This document shows positions 17,363 to 25,967 of a DNA stretch of 41,246 nt, in pieces (the first letter of the stretch is position 1; every line of letters begins with the position of its first letter). The translations under genes and the position numbers were made by a program. The stretch is from an uncultured Pelagibacteraceae bacterium. GTDB taxonomy: Bacteria; Pseudomonadota; Alphaproteobacteria; Pelagibacterales; Pelagibacteraceae. The notes under the pieces are model-generated. The model had not been told where the DNA came from, did not search any database, and was given only the letters and a program-made list of their open reading frames with translations. The stretch spans positions 1 to 41,246 of the forward strand of contig CACAFZ010000002.1 in the NCBI GenBank assembly GCA_902531885.1, written 5' to 3'.

Positions 17363-17625
17363 TGTACAAAGAATTAAAATTTTTTTTTTACCTGTTAACA
17401 ATATTTCTTTTTATTTTTTTATCAATTAAGTATTACATGTCTGATAATTATAAAAAAAAATCTTACCGAAAAATAAACAATAATGATGAAAAGATAATTT
17501 CTTATTCTAAAAAATTAAATTCATTAAATAGTGATACCGATAATATAATTCAGTATATTGATAATAATAAAATTACAGAAAAGAAGAAATATTTCTTTAT
17601 GGATCTTTTAAAAAAAAATGATTAG
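17362..17625 (+). CDS. Small membrane-anchored protein between argS and nagZ, possible SPOR-protein remnant
   Basis: 87-residue protein with no motif I recognise. Residues about 6-26 are strongly hydrophobic (FFFYLLTIFLFIFLSIKYY), giving one membrane segment. The rest is hydrophilic, Lys/Asn/Asp-rich and probably periplasmic. In many alphaproteobacteria the slot between argS and nagZ encodes a cell-division SPOR-domain protein of several hundred residues with the same topology. Here the position and anchor are kept but no SPOR fold remains. It is tightly coupled: one-base overlap with argS and 8-base overlap with nagZ. The gene is probably real because it is open and coupled on both sides; the relation to SPOR proteins is inference from synteny. 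Confidence 0.7.
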   Translation: MYKELKFFFYLLTIFLFIFLSIKYYMSDNYKKKSYRKINNNDEKIISYSKKLNSLNSDTDNIIQYIDNNKITEKKKYFFMDLLKKND

Positions 17626-18568
17626 TAAAAGAAGAGCATTTATAACAGGATTAAAAGGACCAAAACTTACTTTTAAAGAAACCAATTTTTTGAAAAAATA
17701 TAGACCTTGGGGAATCATATTATTTTCGCGAAATATTAAAACTATTTACCAAACACAACAATTAACAAAGAAAATCAGATCTATATTTAAAGACAAAAAT
17801 TATCCTATACTGATTGATCAAGAGGGTGGTAGAGTTTCAAGGTTAAATAATTTTATTGATAGTAGTATATTTTCAGCACAATTTTTCGGTAAACTATATT
17901 TAATGAATAAGGAAAAATTTACCATTTATTACAATGTTTATATCAATCAAATTTCATATTTATTAAATACATTAGGTATAAATATTAATTCTGTACCTGT
18001 TCTGGATGTTTACAGAAAAGACTCCAACAAAGTTATTGGAAATAGATCTTTTTCATCTAATTCAAGAATTGTTTCTATAATTGGAAGTTTATTTATAAAT
18101 AAATTCCATAAAAATAGAATTGGCACAATCGTAAAACATATACCAGGACATGGACTTTCAAGGGTTGATAGTCATTATAAATTACCTATTGTTGATAAAT
18201 CTTTAAGGGAACTTTATAAAAAAGATTTTAAAGTATTTAAAAATAATAAAAGTATATTTTCAATGACTGCGCATATAGTCTATAAAAAGATTGACTTTAA
18301 ATACCCAGCAACCCATTCAAAAAAAGTTATAAGTTTAATAAGAAATAAAATTAAATTTAAAAATTTAATAATAACTGACGATATTTCAATGAAGTCTCTT
18401 AAATACTCTATATCAGAAAACACAAAAAGAGCATTTACCGCTGGTTGCAATATAGTAATGCACTGTAGTGGTAATTTTAACGAAATGAAGGATGTTGCTA
18501 AAAATTCTCCATATATTGATAAATTTATATTAAAAAATACATATAAGTTTTATAATATTGTAAATTGA
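17618..18568 (+). CDS. nagZ: Beta-N-acetylglucosaminidase (glycoside hydrolase family 3)
   Basis: Cytoplasmic NagZ-type enzyme that removes GlcNAc from muropeptides during peptidoglycan recycling, 316 residues. Seen: LIDQEGGRVSRL (DQEGGR 67-72), PVLDV, IGNRSFSSN, the catalytic His-containing loop KHIPGHG (173-179) followed by DSH (184-186), TAH (217-219) and the nucleophile region ITDDISM (Asp254/255). The start overlaps the preceding gene by 8 bases (ATGATTAG) straight after a run of nine A, with no Shine-Dalgarno. Followed 7 bases later by scpA. Confidence 0.93.
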   Translation: MISKRRAFITGLKGPKLTFKETNFLKKYRPWGIILFSRNIKTIYQTQQLTKKIRSIFKDKNYPILIDQEGGRVSRLNNFIDSSIFSAQFFGKLYLMNKEKFTIYYNVYINQISYLLNTLGININSVPVLDVYRKDSNKVIGNRSFSSNSRIVSIIGSLFINKFHKNRIGTIVKHIPGHGLSRVDSHYKLPIVDKSLRELYKKDFKVFKNNKSIFSMTAHIVYKKIDFKYPATHSKKVISLIRNKIKFKNLIITDDISMKSLKYSISENTKRAFTAGCNIVMHCSGNFNEMKDVAKNSPYIDKFILKNTYKFYNIVN

Positions 18569-18575
18569 AATAATT

Positions 18576-19319
18576 ATGAACTTAAATGATTCATCAGATT
18601 TTAATGTAAATCTAACAAATTTTAATGGACCATTAGACGTCTTGTTAGACTTGGCAAAATCTCAAAAAGTTGACTTAGAAAAAATATCAATAACTAAACT
18701 AGCAGATCAGTTTCATGATTTTATCGTTAAGGCATCAAATTTAAATTTAGAATTAGCATCTGAATATTTGTTGATGGCTACTTGGTTAACATATTTAAAA
18801 TCAAAACTATTGTTACCAGAAAATGAAGAAGAAGAATTTAAAGCTCATGAAGTAGCAGAAAAACTTAAACTTCAACTAAAAAGACTTGAACTAATAAGAC
18901 TTTTATCAGACCAAATGCTAAAGAAAAAAAGATTAGGTAAGGATATATTTATGCGTGGAATAAAAGGAAATATAAGATCTATTTATAGTGCAAAATATTC
19001 TGTTACTTTGTTTGAAATTTTAAAAACTTACTCTTCAATAGTTATGACTAGAGATTTTCAAAGAATGAATATTCCAAAACTACCTGTTTTTACTATGGAG
19101 GATGGTATTCAAAGAATTAAAAAATTTATAGAAAAATTATCAGAATGGAAAAATATAAATGAATTAATTCCAGCAAATTTCTCTAGATCTAAAACTTTAA
19201 ACAAAAGCGGCAAGTCAGGATTGTTCGCAGGGTCACTAGAACTGGTAAAAGAAGGAACTATTTCAATTAAACAATCTAACTTATTCAGTACAATATTTAT
19301 TAAAAAAAAAAATGACTAA
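18576..19319 (+). CDS. scpA: Segregation and condensation protein A
   Basis: Kleisin subunit of the Smc-ScpAB chromosome condensation complex, 247 residues. The N-terminus has the typical FNGPLDVLLDLAKSQKVDLEKISI helix that binds the Smc neck, then YLLMATWLTYLKSKLLLPENEE, and a C-terminal winged-helix region. It ends in a lysine run encoded by an 11-base A tract, and its last 8 bases (ATGACTAA) include the scpB start. Smc itself is not in the window. Confidence 0.95.
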   Translation: MNLNDSSDFNVNLTNFNGPLDVLLDLAKSQKVDLEKISITKLADQFHDFIVKASNLNLELASEYLLMATWLTYLKSKLLLPENEEEEFKAHEVAEKLKLQLKRLELIRLLSDQMLKKKRLGKDIFMRGIKGNIRSIYSAKYSVTLFEILKTYSSIVMTRDFQRMNIPKLPVFTMEDGIQRIKKFIEKLSEWKNINELIPANFSRSKTLNKSGKSGLFAGSLELVKEGTISIKQSNLFSTIFIKKKND

Positions 19320-20004
19320 CTCAAAAAAAAACAACATATTGAATTTTCCAAGCAACTTAAACGAAAGTGAAAGAGAAGTTGAAGCTATAGTATTTGCTGC
19401 TGCCGAACCTCTTGATTTACAAACAATTGAATCTAAAGTTTCAAAAAAAAATAATATAAAAAAAATATTAGAAAAACTACAAATTGTTTATGAAAACAGA
19501 GGTATAAATTTGGTTTGTATTTCTAATAAGTGGTCCTTTAGAACTGCTAGCAATCTATCTAAACTTATGTCTAAGCAAAAAACAGTTGAAAAAAAACTTT
19601 CAAAAGCTGCATTAGAAACTTTGGCAATAATTACTTATAACCAACCAGTTACTAGAGCTGAAATAGAAGAAATAAGAGGTGTTGCATTTGGAACAAATAC
19701 TTTAGAAATATTAATGGAGCTAGAATGGGTTAAACCATGTGGAAGAAAAGATGTGCCTGGAAAACCAATTCAATATGCTACTACCGATGAATTTTTAAGT
19801 CATTTTAATTTAAAAAAACTTTCTGACCTACCCACCGTTGATGAACTTGGATCGGCTGGTTTAATTGATACCACAAGTGTAAACTCTGAAATTTTTGGTA
19901 AAGGTAAATTTTATAAAGAAACCGAATTAGAGAAAAAAGAGAACATATATTCAAATATTGATGAAATGTTGAATAGCACTTTAAATAATGACGAAAAGGA
20001 GTAA
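19312..20004 (+). CDS. scpB: Segregation and condensation protein B
   Basis: Winged-helix partner of ScpA in the Smc complex, 230 residues. Family features: EVEAIVFAAAEPLDLQTIESKV (first winged helix), LSKAALETLAIITYNQPVTRAEIEEIRGV and VPGKPIQYATTDEFLSHFNL (second winged helix). The C-terminal about 60 residues are acidic and unconserved. The start lies inside the scpA stop, 8-base overlap, +1 frame. Confidence 0.95.
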   Translation: MTNSKKNNILNFPSNLNESEREVEAIVFAAAEPLDLQTIESKVSKKNNIKKILEKLQIVYENRGINLVCISNKWSFRTASNLSKLMSKQKTVEKKLSKAALETLAIITYNQPVTRAEIEEIRGVAFGTNTLEILMELEWVKPCGRKDVPGKPIQYATTDEFLSHFNLKKLSDLPTVDELGSAGLIDTTSVNSEIFGKGKFYKETELEKKENIYSNIDEMLNSTLNNDEKE

Positions 20005-20049
20005 AAAGTTACTTTCAATATTATACTATTGAGGATATAAGAATATTTT

Positions 20050-20262
20050 ATGAGTATAGGATTTTGGCAAATAGCAATAGTTGTAATTCTAGTTGTACTT
20101 CTATTTGGAAGGGGTAAAATATCAAGCCTAATGGGTGATGTAGCAAAAGGAATTAAAAGTTTTAAAAAAGGAATGTCCAACGATCCTACTGAGGACGATA
20201 CACAAAAAAATATTTCAGAAAATCAAGATTCTAGTAATCAAGATTCTAATAATAAAGAATAA
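20050..20262 (+). CDS. tatA: Twin-arginine translocase subunit TatA
   Basis: Pore-forming subunit of the Tat export system, 70 residues. An N-terminal membrane helix (about 4-20, [18 protein letters not shown]) is followed by the hinge FGRGK and amphipathic helix [19 protein letters not shown], then an acidic/Gln/Asn tail. The 45-base gap before it is one of the few gaps in this run and contains a short inverted repeat (TCAATA at 20015-20020, TATTGA at 20027-20032), so a separate promoter or a processing site is possible. The tatB start is 5 bases after the stop. Confidence 0.95.
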   Translation: MSIGFWQIAIVVILVVLLFGRGKISSLMGDVAKGIKSFKKGMSNDPTEDDTQKNISENQDSSNQDSNNKE

Positions 20263-20267
20263 CTTAA

Positions 20268-20498
20268 ATGCCACAAATTGGCTGGTTTGAAATACTAATA
20301 ATAGTAGCACTCTCAATTATTATTATTGGACCAAAAGATTTTCCATTAGTATTAAAAAAAATAGGGTCATGGATAGGATCAATTAAAAAATATATATCTA
20401 ACGTTCAAAATGAAGTTTCAGATATAACTAAAGAAACTTTTGATAGTGAGGTAGATAATAATAAAATCAAACCTAAGAAAAAGGACGAAAATGACTAA
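20268..20498 (+). CDS. tatB: Twin-arginine translocase subunit TatB, short form
   Basis: Receptor-complex subunit of Tat, distinguished from TatA by the GWFEILIIVALSIIIIGPKDFPLVLKK-type start with the Gly-Pro hinge and by its place between tatA and tatC. It has 76 residues, far below the about 140-200 of typical proteobacterial TatB. The membrane helix and first amphipathic helix (about 22-55) are kept, but the long C-terminal region is missing. It overlaps tatC by 8 bases (ATGACTAA). Confidence 0.88.
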   Translation: MPQIGWFEILIIVALSIIIIGPKDFPLVLKKIGSWIGSIKKYISNVQNEVSDITKETFDSEVDNNKIKPKKKDEND

Positions 20499-21258
20499 AG
20501 AAAACAAAGAAGGAAGTTTCATAAGTCATTTGACAGAATTAAGACAAAGATTAATTAATTCATTTATTTTTTTGACAGTACTTTTTGTCATTTGCTACTT
20601 TTTTTCAGAACATATTTATGGTTTTTTAGTTGATCCATATGCACAAGCAGTAAAAGATGACACAACAGAAAGAAGATTAATATTCACTGCTTTGCAAGAG
20701 ACCTTTTTAACATATCTAAAAGTTTCTTTTTTTGCAGCATTTTTTGTCACAAGTCCTTTTATATTAATACAAGTTTGGAAATTTATAGCACCAGGCCTCT
20801 ATGATAATGAAAAATCTGCAATTGCCCCTTATTTAATAGTCACACCTATTCTTTTTTTATTGGGTGGTATGCTTGTTTATTATTTAATTATGCCTCTAGC
20901 TATTAAATTTTTTTTATCCTTTGAGAGCTCTGGATTAAGCACGAATTTACCAATTCAACTTGAGGCTAAAGTTAATGAATATTTGTCTCTTGTAATGAAA
21001 TTGATATTTGCTTTTGGGCTTAGTTTTCAATTACCAGTAGTTTTAAGTTTGCTAGCTCGTGTAGGTGTAGTTGATTCAAAATTTTTAAAAGACAGAAGAA
21101 AATACGTAGTAGTAATGATATTTGCAGCTGCTGCGTTATTAACACCACCTGATCCAATAACTCAAATTGGTTTAGCTATACCATTATTAATTTTGTATGA
21201 ATTATCTATTTTTTCTGTAAAAATTATTGAAAAAAAATCAGAGAAAAAAAATGCATAA
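20491..21258 (+). CDS. tatC: Twin-arginine translocase subunit TatC
   Basis: Multi-spanning Tat receptor that binds twin-arginine signal peptides, 255 residues with six hydrophobic segments. Landmarks: SFISHLTELRQRLINS at the N-terminus (HL-ELR-R is the TatC hallmark), SPFILIQVWKFIAPGLYDNEK, FGLSFQLPVV and LTPPDPITQIGLAIPLLILYE. A likely local client is the M48 lipoprotein at 34261-35082. The stop overlaps the serS start by 8 bases. Confidence 0.97.
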   Translation: MTKENKEGSFISHLTELRQRLINSFIFLTVLFVICYFFSEHIYGFLVDPYAQAVKDDTTERRLIFTALQETFLTYLKVSFFAAFFVTSPFILIQVWKFIAPGLYDNEKSAIAPYLIVTPILFLLGGMLVYYLIMPLAIKFFLSFESSGLSTNLPIQLEAKVNEYLSLVMKLIFAFGLSFQLPVVLSLLARVGVVDSKFLKDRRKYVVVMIFAAAALLTPPDPITQIGLAIPLLILYELSIFSVKIIEKKSEKKNA

Positions 21259-22510
21259 TATTAAAGATATAAGAAATAATTTTAATGAATTTAAAAAATT
21301 AATTAAAACTAGAAATATTATTATTAATTTTGATGAAATAATTAAGCTTGATGAAAAAAATAGAAAATTAATTCTAGAAAAAGAAAAATTAGAGAAGGAA
21401 AAAAAAGATATATCAAAATCTGGAGACAAATCCTTGTTTTCAAAATCTAAAGAAATTTCATATAAAATTGAAAAAATAAGCAGTGAACAATTAAATACTA
21501 AAATTAATTTAGATAACATTTTATACAATTTACCTAATACACCTCTCTCAGATGTGCCTATTGGAAATGATGATAAAACAAATAAAGAAATAGAAAAAAA
21601 AGGTGAAATAAAAAAATTTAAATATAAACCTAAATCTCACTATGAAATAGGAGAATATCTTAATATGTTAGATTTTGAACTTGCAACAAAAACAACTGGC
21701 TCAAGATTTGTTTTTGTTAAAGATAAACTAGCACAATTAGAAAGAGCTATTTCAAACTTTATGATAGACATCCACGTTATAAATAATGGTTATCAAGAAA
21801 TTTCACCTCCATTAATGGCTTCAGAAAATACTATGTTCGGCACGGGCCAACTACCTAAATTTGAAAATGATCAATTCGAAATAAAATTAGATGAAAAAAG
21901 TGGTAGAAAATTTCTAATTCCGACTGCAGAAGTTATTTTAACAAATATGGTTAAAGACAAAATAGTTAATATTAAGGAATTACCATTACGTTTTGTTGCT
22001 TCAACTCCTTGCTTTAGAAAAGAAGCAGGTAGTTATGGAAAGGATACTAGGGGCATGATTAGACAGCATCAATTTTATAAAGTTGAGTTAGTTAGCATTG
22101 TTGAATATCAAAATACTTTGGATGAATTAGAAAGAATGACCTCTTGTGCATCAATGATACTGGATAAATTAAACCTTCCATATAGAAAAATTATTTTGTC
22201 ATCTGGTGATATGGGTTTTAGCGCAGAAAAAACTTACGATTTAGAAGTATGGTTGCCTTCGGAAAATAAATATAGAGAAATATCAAGTTGTTCATCTTGT
22301 GGAACTTTTCAAGCACGAAGGATGAAGGCAAGATATAAGGATAATAATAATGAAACACAATTTGTTGGAACATTAAATGGAAGTGGGCTTGCAGTAGGAC
22401 GTACTTTAATTTCAATAATAGAAAACTATCAAAATGAAGATGGATCAATTACTATTCCTGAAGTGTTAAGGCCATACATGAATAATTTAGATAAAATACA
22501 AAAAAATTAA
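21251..22510 (+). CDS. serS: Seryl-tRNA synthetase
   Basis: Class II synthetase charging tRNA-Ser, 419 residues from the ATG at 21251. An in-frame TTG at 21227 would only add a lysine-rich tail, while MHNIKDIRNNF matches the normal SerRS start. An N-terminal antiparallel coiled coil (about 25-105) reads the tRNA long arm. The catalytic domain has motif 2 (FRKEAGSYGKDTRGMIRQHQF region) and motif 3 (NGSGLAVGRTLISIIENYQ). The cognate tRNA-Ser(UGA) lies at 38131-38220. It overlaps tatC by 8 bases (ATGCATAA). Confidence 0.97.
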   Translation: MHNIKDIRNNFNEFKKLIKTRNIIINFDEIIKLDEKNRKLILEKEKLEKEKKDISKSGDKSLFSKSKEISYKIEKISSEQLNTKINLDNILYNLPNTPLSDVPIGNDDKTNKEIEKKGEIKKFKYKPKSHYEIGEYLNMLDFELATKTTGSRFVFVKDKLAQLERAISNFMIDIHVINNGYQEISPPLMASENTMFGTGQLPKFENDQFEIKLDEKSGRKFLIPTAEVILTNMVKDKIVNIKELPLRFVASTPCFRKEAGSYGKDTRGMIRQHQFYKVELVSIVEYQNTLDELERMTSCASMILDKLNLPYRKIILSSGDMGFSAEKTYDLEVWLPSENKYREISSCSSCGTFQARRMKARYKDNNNETQFVGTLNGSGLAVGRTLISIIENYQNEDGSITIPEVLRPYMNNLDKIQKN

Positions 22511-22513
22511 GAG

Positions 22514-22541
22514 TTGTTTTAAGAAAATAGAGTAGTATAAA
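22514..22541 (+). promoter_or_regulatory. Candidate sigma-70 promoter for yajC-secDF
   Basis: TTGTTT (22514-22519) and TATAAA (22536-22541) are separated by 16 bases in the 56-base gap between serS and yajC, about 25 bases before the yajC start. In DNA this AT-rich such matches are easy to find, so confidence is moderate. Support comes from this being a true intergenic gap in an otherwise overlapping gene run. Confidence 0.4.
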
Positions 22542-22566
22542 TACATCGTAAATCAGAAGGATAATA

Positions 22567-22857
22567 ATGTCAAACTCAGCTGGTATCGGACAGTTTATAC
22601 CGTTAATTTTAATTTTTGTAATTTTCTATTTTTTTCTTATAAGACCACAACAAAAAAAAGTTAAAGAACATAAGGCAATGGTACAGGCTTTAAAAAGAGG
22701 TGATAAAGTGGTCACTTCCGGAGGTATAGTGGGAACTGTAGAAAGAATTATTGATGACGATAAGGTAGAAGTTTTAATTTCTGATAATGTTAAAGTTGAA
22801 ATTGTAAGAACAACAGGTATTCAAAGTTTATTAAATAGTACCGAACAAAAAAAATAA
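22567..22857 (+). CDS. yajC: Sec translocon accessory subunit YajC
   Basis: Small single-span inner membrane protein (96 residues) that associates with SecDF and SecYEG. Membrane helix about 9-24 (FIPLILIFVIFYFFLIRPQQKK), then the conserved MVQALKRGDKVVTSGGIVGTVERI segment and a basic/acidic tail. It has a Shine-Dalgarno (AGAAGG) about 7 bases before the ATG. secD begins 14 bases downstream. Confidence 0.96.
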   Translation: MSNSAGIGQFIPLILIFVIFYFFLIRPQQKKVKEHKAMVQALKRGDKVVTSGGIVGTVERIIDDDKVEVLISDNVKVEIVRTTGIQSLLNSTEQKK

Positions 22858-22871
22858 CAGTATTTTTTAAA

Positions 22872-24425
22872 GTGTTATATTTCTCAAAAATTAGAATTTT
22901 TTTTATTTTTATTATTACTATAACATTTGTATATTTTGCATTATCAAATTTTATTAAGGTTGATGACAATATTTTCAAAAGAAAAATAAATTTAGGTTTA
23001 GACTTACAAGGTGGTTCTTATTTACTTCTTGAAATAGATAATGGGCCAGTAATAACAGAAATATTACAAAATAAGGTATTTGAATTTAAGGAGTTTTTTA
23101 AAAAAAAAGATATTAAACTTAGAAATTTTAAAGTTGAGAATAATAATATTTATTTCGATGTAGATAAAAAAAAAATCGATGAAGTAATTAATATTTTGGA
23201 CGATGATGAAAGTTTAATTAATCCATATTATCAAGATTTTAAATCGCACCAATTCGATTTTTCTAATTCAGAAGAAAAATTTTTATTATCATTATCTAAA
23301 CATGGTTTGATTAATATAAAAAATTCTTCATTAGATCAATCAATTGAAATTGTTAGAAAAAGAGTTGATGAAATAGGTACAAATGAACCTACAATTTTAA
23401 AAAGAGGAAATGATAGAATTTTAGTGGAACTGCCAGGACTAGATAACCCAGATAGAATAAAATCTCTTTTAGGAAAAACTGCTAATTTAACTTTTCAATT
23501 TATTACAAACAACACGCAGGAATCTTTTGGTACTGAAAAGCTTTTTAACGAAGATGATTCCGAAGAAACGATTGTTAGTAAAAGAATTATTTTAAGCGGA
23601 GACAATTTAATTGATGCAAAACCACATATGGACACATTAAATAATGAAACTGTAGTATTATTTATGTTAGATCGAGTGGGTGCTAAAAAATTTGGAAAAG
23701 CTACTACTTCAGGGGTTGGTAAAAGACTGGCAATAGTTTTAGATGGAAGAATTATAAGCGCTCCAACTATACAAGAACCTATAACTACTGGATCTGGACA
23801 GATAACCGGTGATTTTACTTTTCAATCAGCTACCGACCTAGCTTTATTGCTTAGATCTGGAGCATTGCCTGCACCATTAAATATTATTGAGGAAAGAACT
23901 GTAGGTCCTGATTTAGGACAAGATTCTATAAATTCTGGAATATTTTCTCTTATAATAGGTTTTTTTCTAGTTATCTTTTATATGATTTATAAATATAAAA
24001 TTTTTGGAGTTATAGCAAATTTCGCTTTAATAACTAATTTATTAATACTCGTTGGAATTTTAACCTTATTTGAGGCAACTTTAACATTACCCGGAATTGC
24101 TGGAATTATATTAACTGTTGGTATGGCTGTAGATGCAAACGTACTTATTTTCGAAAGAATTAAAGAAGAAACAGCTAATGAGAATAACAAAATTTTAGCC
24201 TTTGATAGTGGATATGTTAAATCTAGAACTACTATATTAGATGCAAATATAACAACATTAATTGCTGCTATAATTTTATTTTTTATGGGATCAGGTCCTA
24301 TAAAAGGATTTTCTGTAACATTGGCTACTGGAATAATTACAACTTTATTTACCGTTTATTTCATTGCTCGATTATTTACCTCGATATATGTGACTAAAAA
24401 CAAAAATAAAGAAAAATTAATATAA
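22872..24425 (+). CDS. secD: Protein translocase subunit SecD (GTG start)
   Basis: RND-type membrane protein that uses the proton gradient to complete export of proteins through SecYEG, 517 residues. The first segment (about 7-27) is followed by LGLDLQGGSYLLLEID, a periplasmic domain with VEIVRKRVDEIGTNEP, then LLRSGALPAPLNIIEERTVGPDLG and a C-terminal membrane block with GMAVDANVLIFERIKEE (the conserved Asp of the proton relay). The start is GTG: no in-frame ATG precedes the first membrane helix. Four bases separate it from secF. Confidence 0.97.
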   Translation: MLYFSKIRIFFIFIITITFVYFALSNFIKVDDNIFKRKINLGLDLQGGSYLLLEIDNGPVITEILQNKVFEFKEFFKKKDIKLRNFKVENNNIYFDVDKKKIDEVINILDDDESLINPYYQDFKSHQFDFSNSEEKFLLSLSKHGLINIKNSSLDQSIEIVRKRVDEIGTNEPTILKRGNDRILVELPGLDNPDRIKSLLGKTANLTFQFITNNTQESFGTEKLFNEDDSEETIVSKRIILSGDNLIDAKPHMDTLNNETVVLFMLDRVGAKKFGKATTSGVGKRLAIVLDGRIISAPTIQEPITTGSGQITGDFTFQSATDLALLLRSGALPAPLNIIEERTVGPDLGQDSINSGIFSLIIGFFLVIFYMIYKYKIFGVIANFALITNLLILVGILTLFEATLTLPGIAGIILTVGMAVDANVLIFERIKEETANENNKILAFDSGYVKSRTTILDANITTLIAAIILFFMGSGPIKGFSVTLATGIITTLFTVYFIARLFTSIYVTKNKNKEKLI

Positions 24426-24429
24426 CAAA

Positions 24430-25326
24430 ATGACAAAAATTAAATTTAATAAATATTATAAAAATTTTAATATTGTTTCTTTTTGTTTAATAGGGGTTTC
24501 ACTTATTTTACTAACAATAAAAGGTTTAAATTATGGAATAGATTTTAAAGGTGGTACATTAATTGAAATTCGTACAACAAATGACTCTATTAATATCTCC
24601 AAGATTAGAGATGGATTTAACAATCTAAATCTTGGAGATGTATCGGTTAAAAATTTTGGAAAGGAAAATGACTATATAGTAAAATTCGAAAAAAAAAATT
24701 TAAATAATCCTAATTTTATATCGGATTTAAAATTAAAATTATCTAGTTCTATAGGTGATGAATTTGATTTTAGAAGAGTCGAAAATGTTGGTCCGAAAGT
24801 AAGCGCTGAATTATTGAAATCGGGCATAATTGCAATTGCTTTATCTTTAACAGCAATGCTTATATATATTTGGATCCGATTTGAATGGCAGTTTAGCTTA
24901 GGCGCTATTGTCGCGTTGTTTCATGATGTATTTATTACTTTAGGTTTTTTTTCATTGTTTAGTTTAGAAATTAATCTTTCAATTATTGCAGCTGTATTAA
25001 CTATTGTTGGTTATTCTATGAATGATACCGTTGTTATATTTGATAGGGTTAGAGAAAATTTAAAAAAGTACTCTGATATCAAAATTTTTGATCTAACAAA
25101 TTTATCTATAAATGAAACACTATCAAGAACATTAATAACATCTGTAACAACCTTGCTAGCTTTATTATCAATCTATTTATTTGGAGGTGAAATATTGAAA
25201 GGATTTTCACTAGCAATGATTCTTGGTGTAATTATTGGAACTTATTCTTCTATTTTTATTGCAAATCCAATTCTTGTATATTTGAACGTAAGTCAAAGAA
25301 CCATAATTAAGGAAGATAAAATTTAA
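24430..25326 (+). CDS. secF: Protein translocase subunit SecF
   Basis: Partner of SecD, 298 residues with six membrane segments. Features: GIDFKGGTLIEIR after the first segment, VENVGPKVSAELLKSG before the second, and GYSMNDTVVIFDRVRENL in the conserved core. Its TAA stop shares the four bases TTAA with the stop of the convergent gene at 25323. Confidence 0.97.
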   Translation: MTKIKFNKYYKNFNIVSFCLIGVSLILLTIKGLNYGIDFKGGTLIEIRTTNDSINISKIRDGFNNLNLGDVSVKNFGKENDYIVKFEKKNLNNPNFISDLKLKLSSSIGDEFDFRRVENVGPKVSAELLKSGIIAIALSLTAMLIYIWIRFEWQFSLGAIVALFHDVFITLGFFSLFSLEINLSIIAAVLTIVGYSMNDTVVIFDRVRENLKKYSDIKIFDLTNLSINETLSRTLITSVTTLLALLSIYLFGGEILKGFSLAMILGVIIGTYSSIFIANPILVYLNVSQRTIIKEDKI

Positions 25327-25925
25327 TATAAATTTTGCGCAGCAACCATTGTTAATAGCATTGGTAAAGATAATAGTGTATTTGTTCTTGAAAAAATCAT
25401 TGCTGTTTTAGCAGATTTCGCTTTCTGCTCAGGATCACAATCAACAATACCCAGCGCTTTTTTTTGGTTTGGCCATATTACAAACCATACATTAAAAGCC
25501 ATAATTAACCCAAGCCACATTCCTATACCTATAGCAGCATTTTTTCCACCACCACTGCCTATACCAAGAATTAAAGCTTGATGAATATAACCATTTAAAT
25601 ATGCAACAATTAAACCAGTAACAATTGTTGCTAATGCTGACCATCTGAACCAAAATAATGCAGCCGGTGCAATTACTTTTCCAATTGCAGGTTTTTGATC
25701 ATCTGGAATTTTAGGCATATTGGGTATTTGAACAAAATTAAAATACCATAGTAGTCCTATCCACATTATTCCAGCCAAAACATGAAAATATCTAAATAAC
25801 CAACTCCAAAATATTAGATCAAAATCAAAACCCCCATTTGTAAAAAAAAGAAATAAAAACAGCACCACAACGATTGCTAAAGAAGCATGTATTGTTTTTG
25901 GCAATGATGATAAAAAATTTCCCAT
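25323..25925 (-). CDS. PuuD-type (Urate_ox_N) membrane domain protein, short
   Basis: 200-residue protein with about five membrane segments (near 14-31, 38-65, 84-108, 128-150, 176-197). The segment RYFHVLAGIMWIGLLWYFNFVQ and the WPNQKKALG region match the membrane domain of bacterial urate hydroxylase PuuD (formerly DUF989). Full PuuD proteins are about 400 residues and carry a C-terminal cytochrome c domain with CXXCH; nothing of that is present here. It lies downstream of uvrA on the same strand (42-base gap) and no purine degradation gene is nearby, so urate oxidation is doubtful. A haem- or quinone-linked membrane role is possible but unproven. Confidence 0.7.
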   Translation of the reverse strand: MGNFLSSLPKTIHASLAIVVVLFLFLFFTNGGFDFDLIFWSWLFRYFHVLAGIMWIGLLWYFNFVQIPNMPKIPDDQKPAIGKVIAPAALFWFRWSALATIVTGLIVAYLNGYIHQALILGIGSGGGKNAAIGIGMWLGLIMAFNVWFVIWPNQKKALGIVDCDPEQKAKSAKTAMIFSRTNTLLSLPMLLTMVAAQNLY

Positions 25926-25967
25926 GTGTTTTATTAAGACCTGACTATACTACAAAAAAATTATTTT

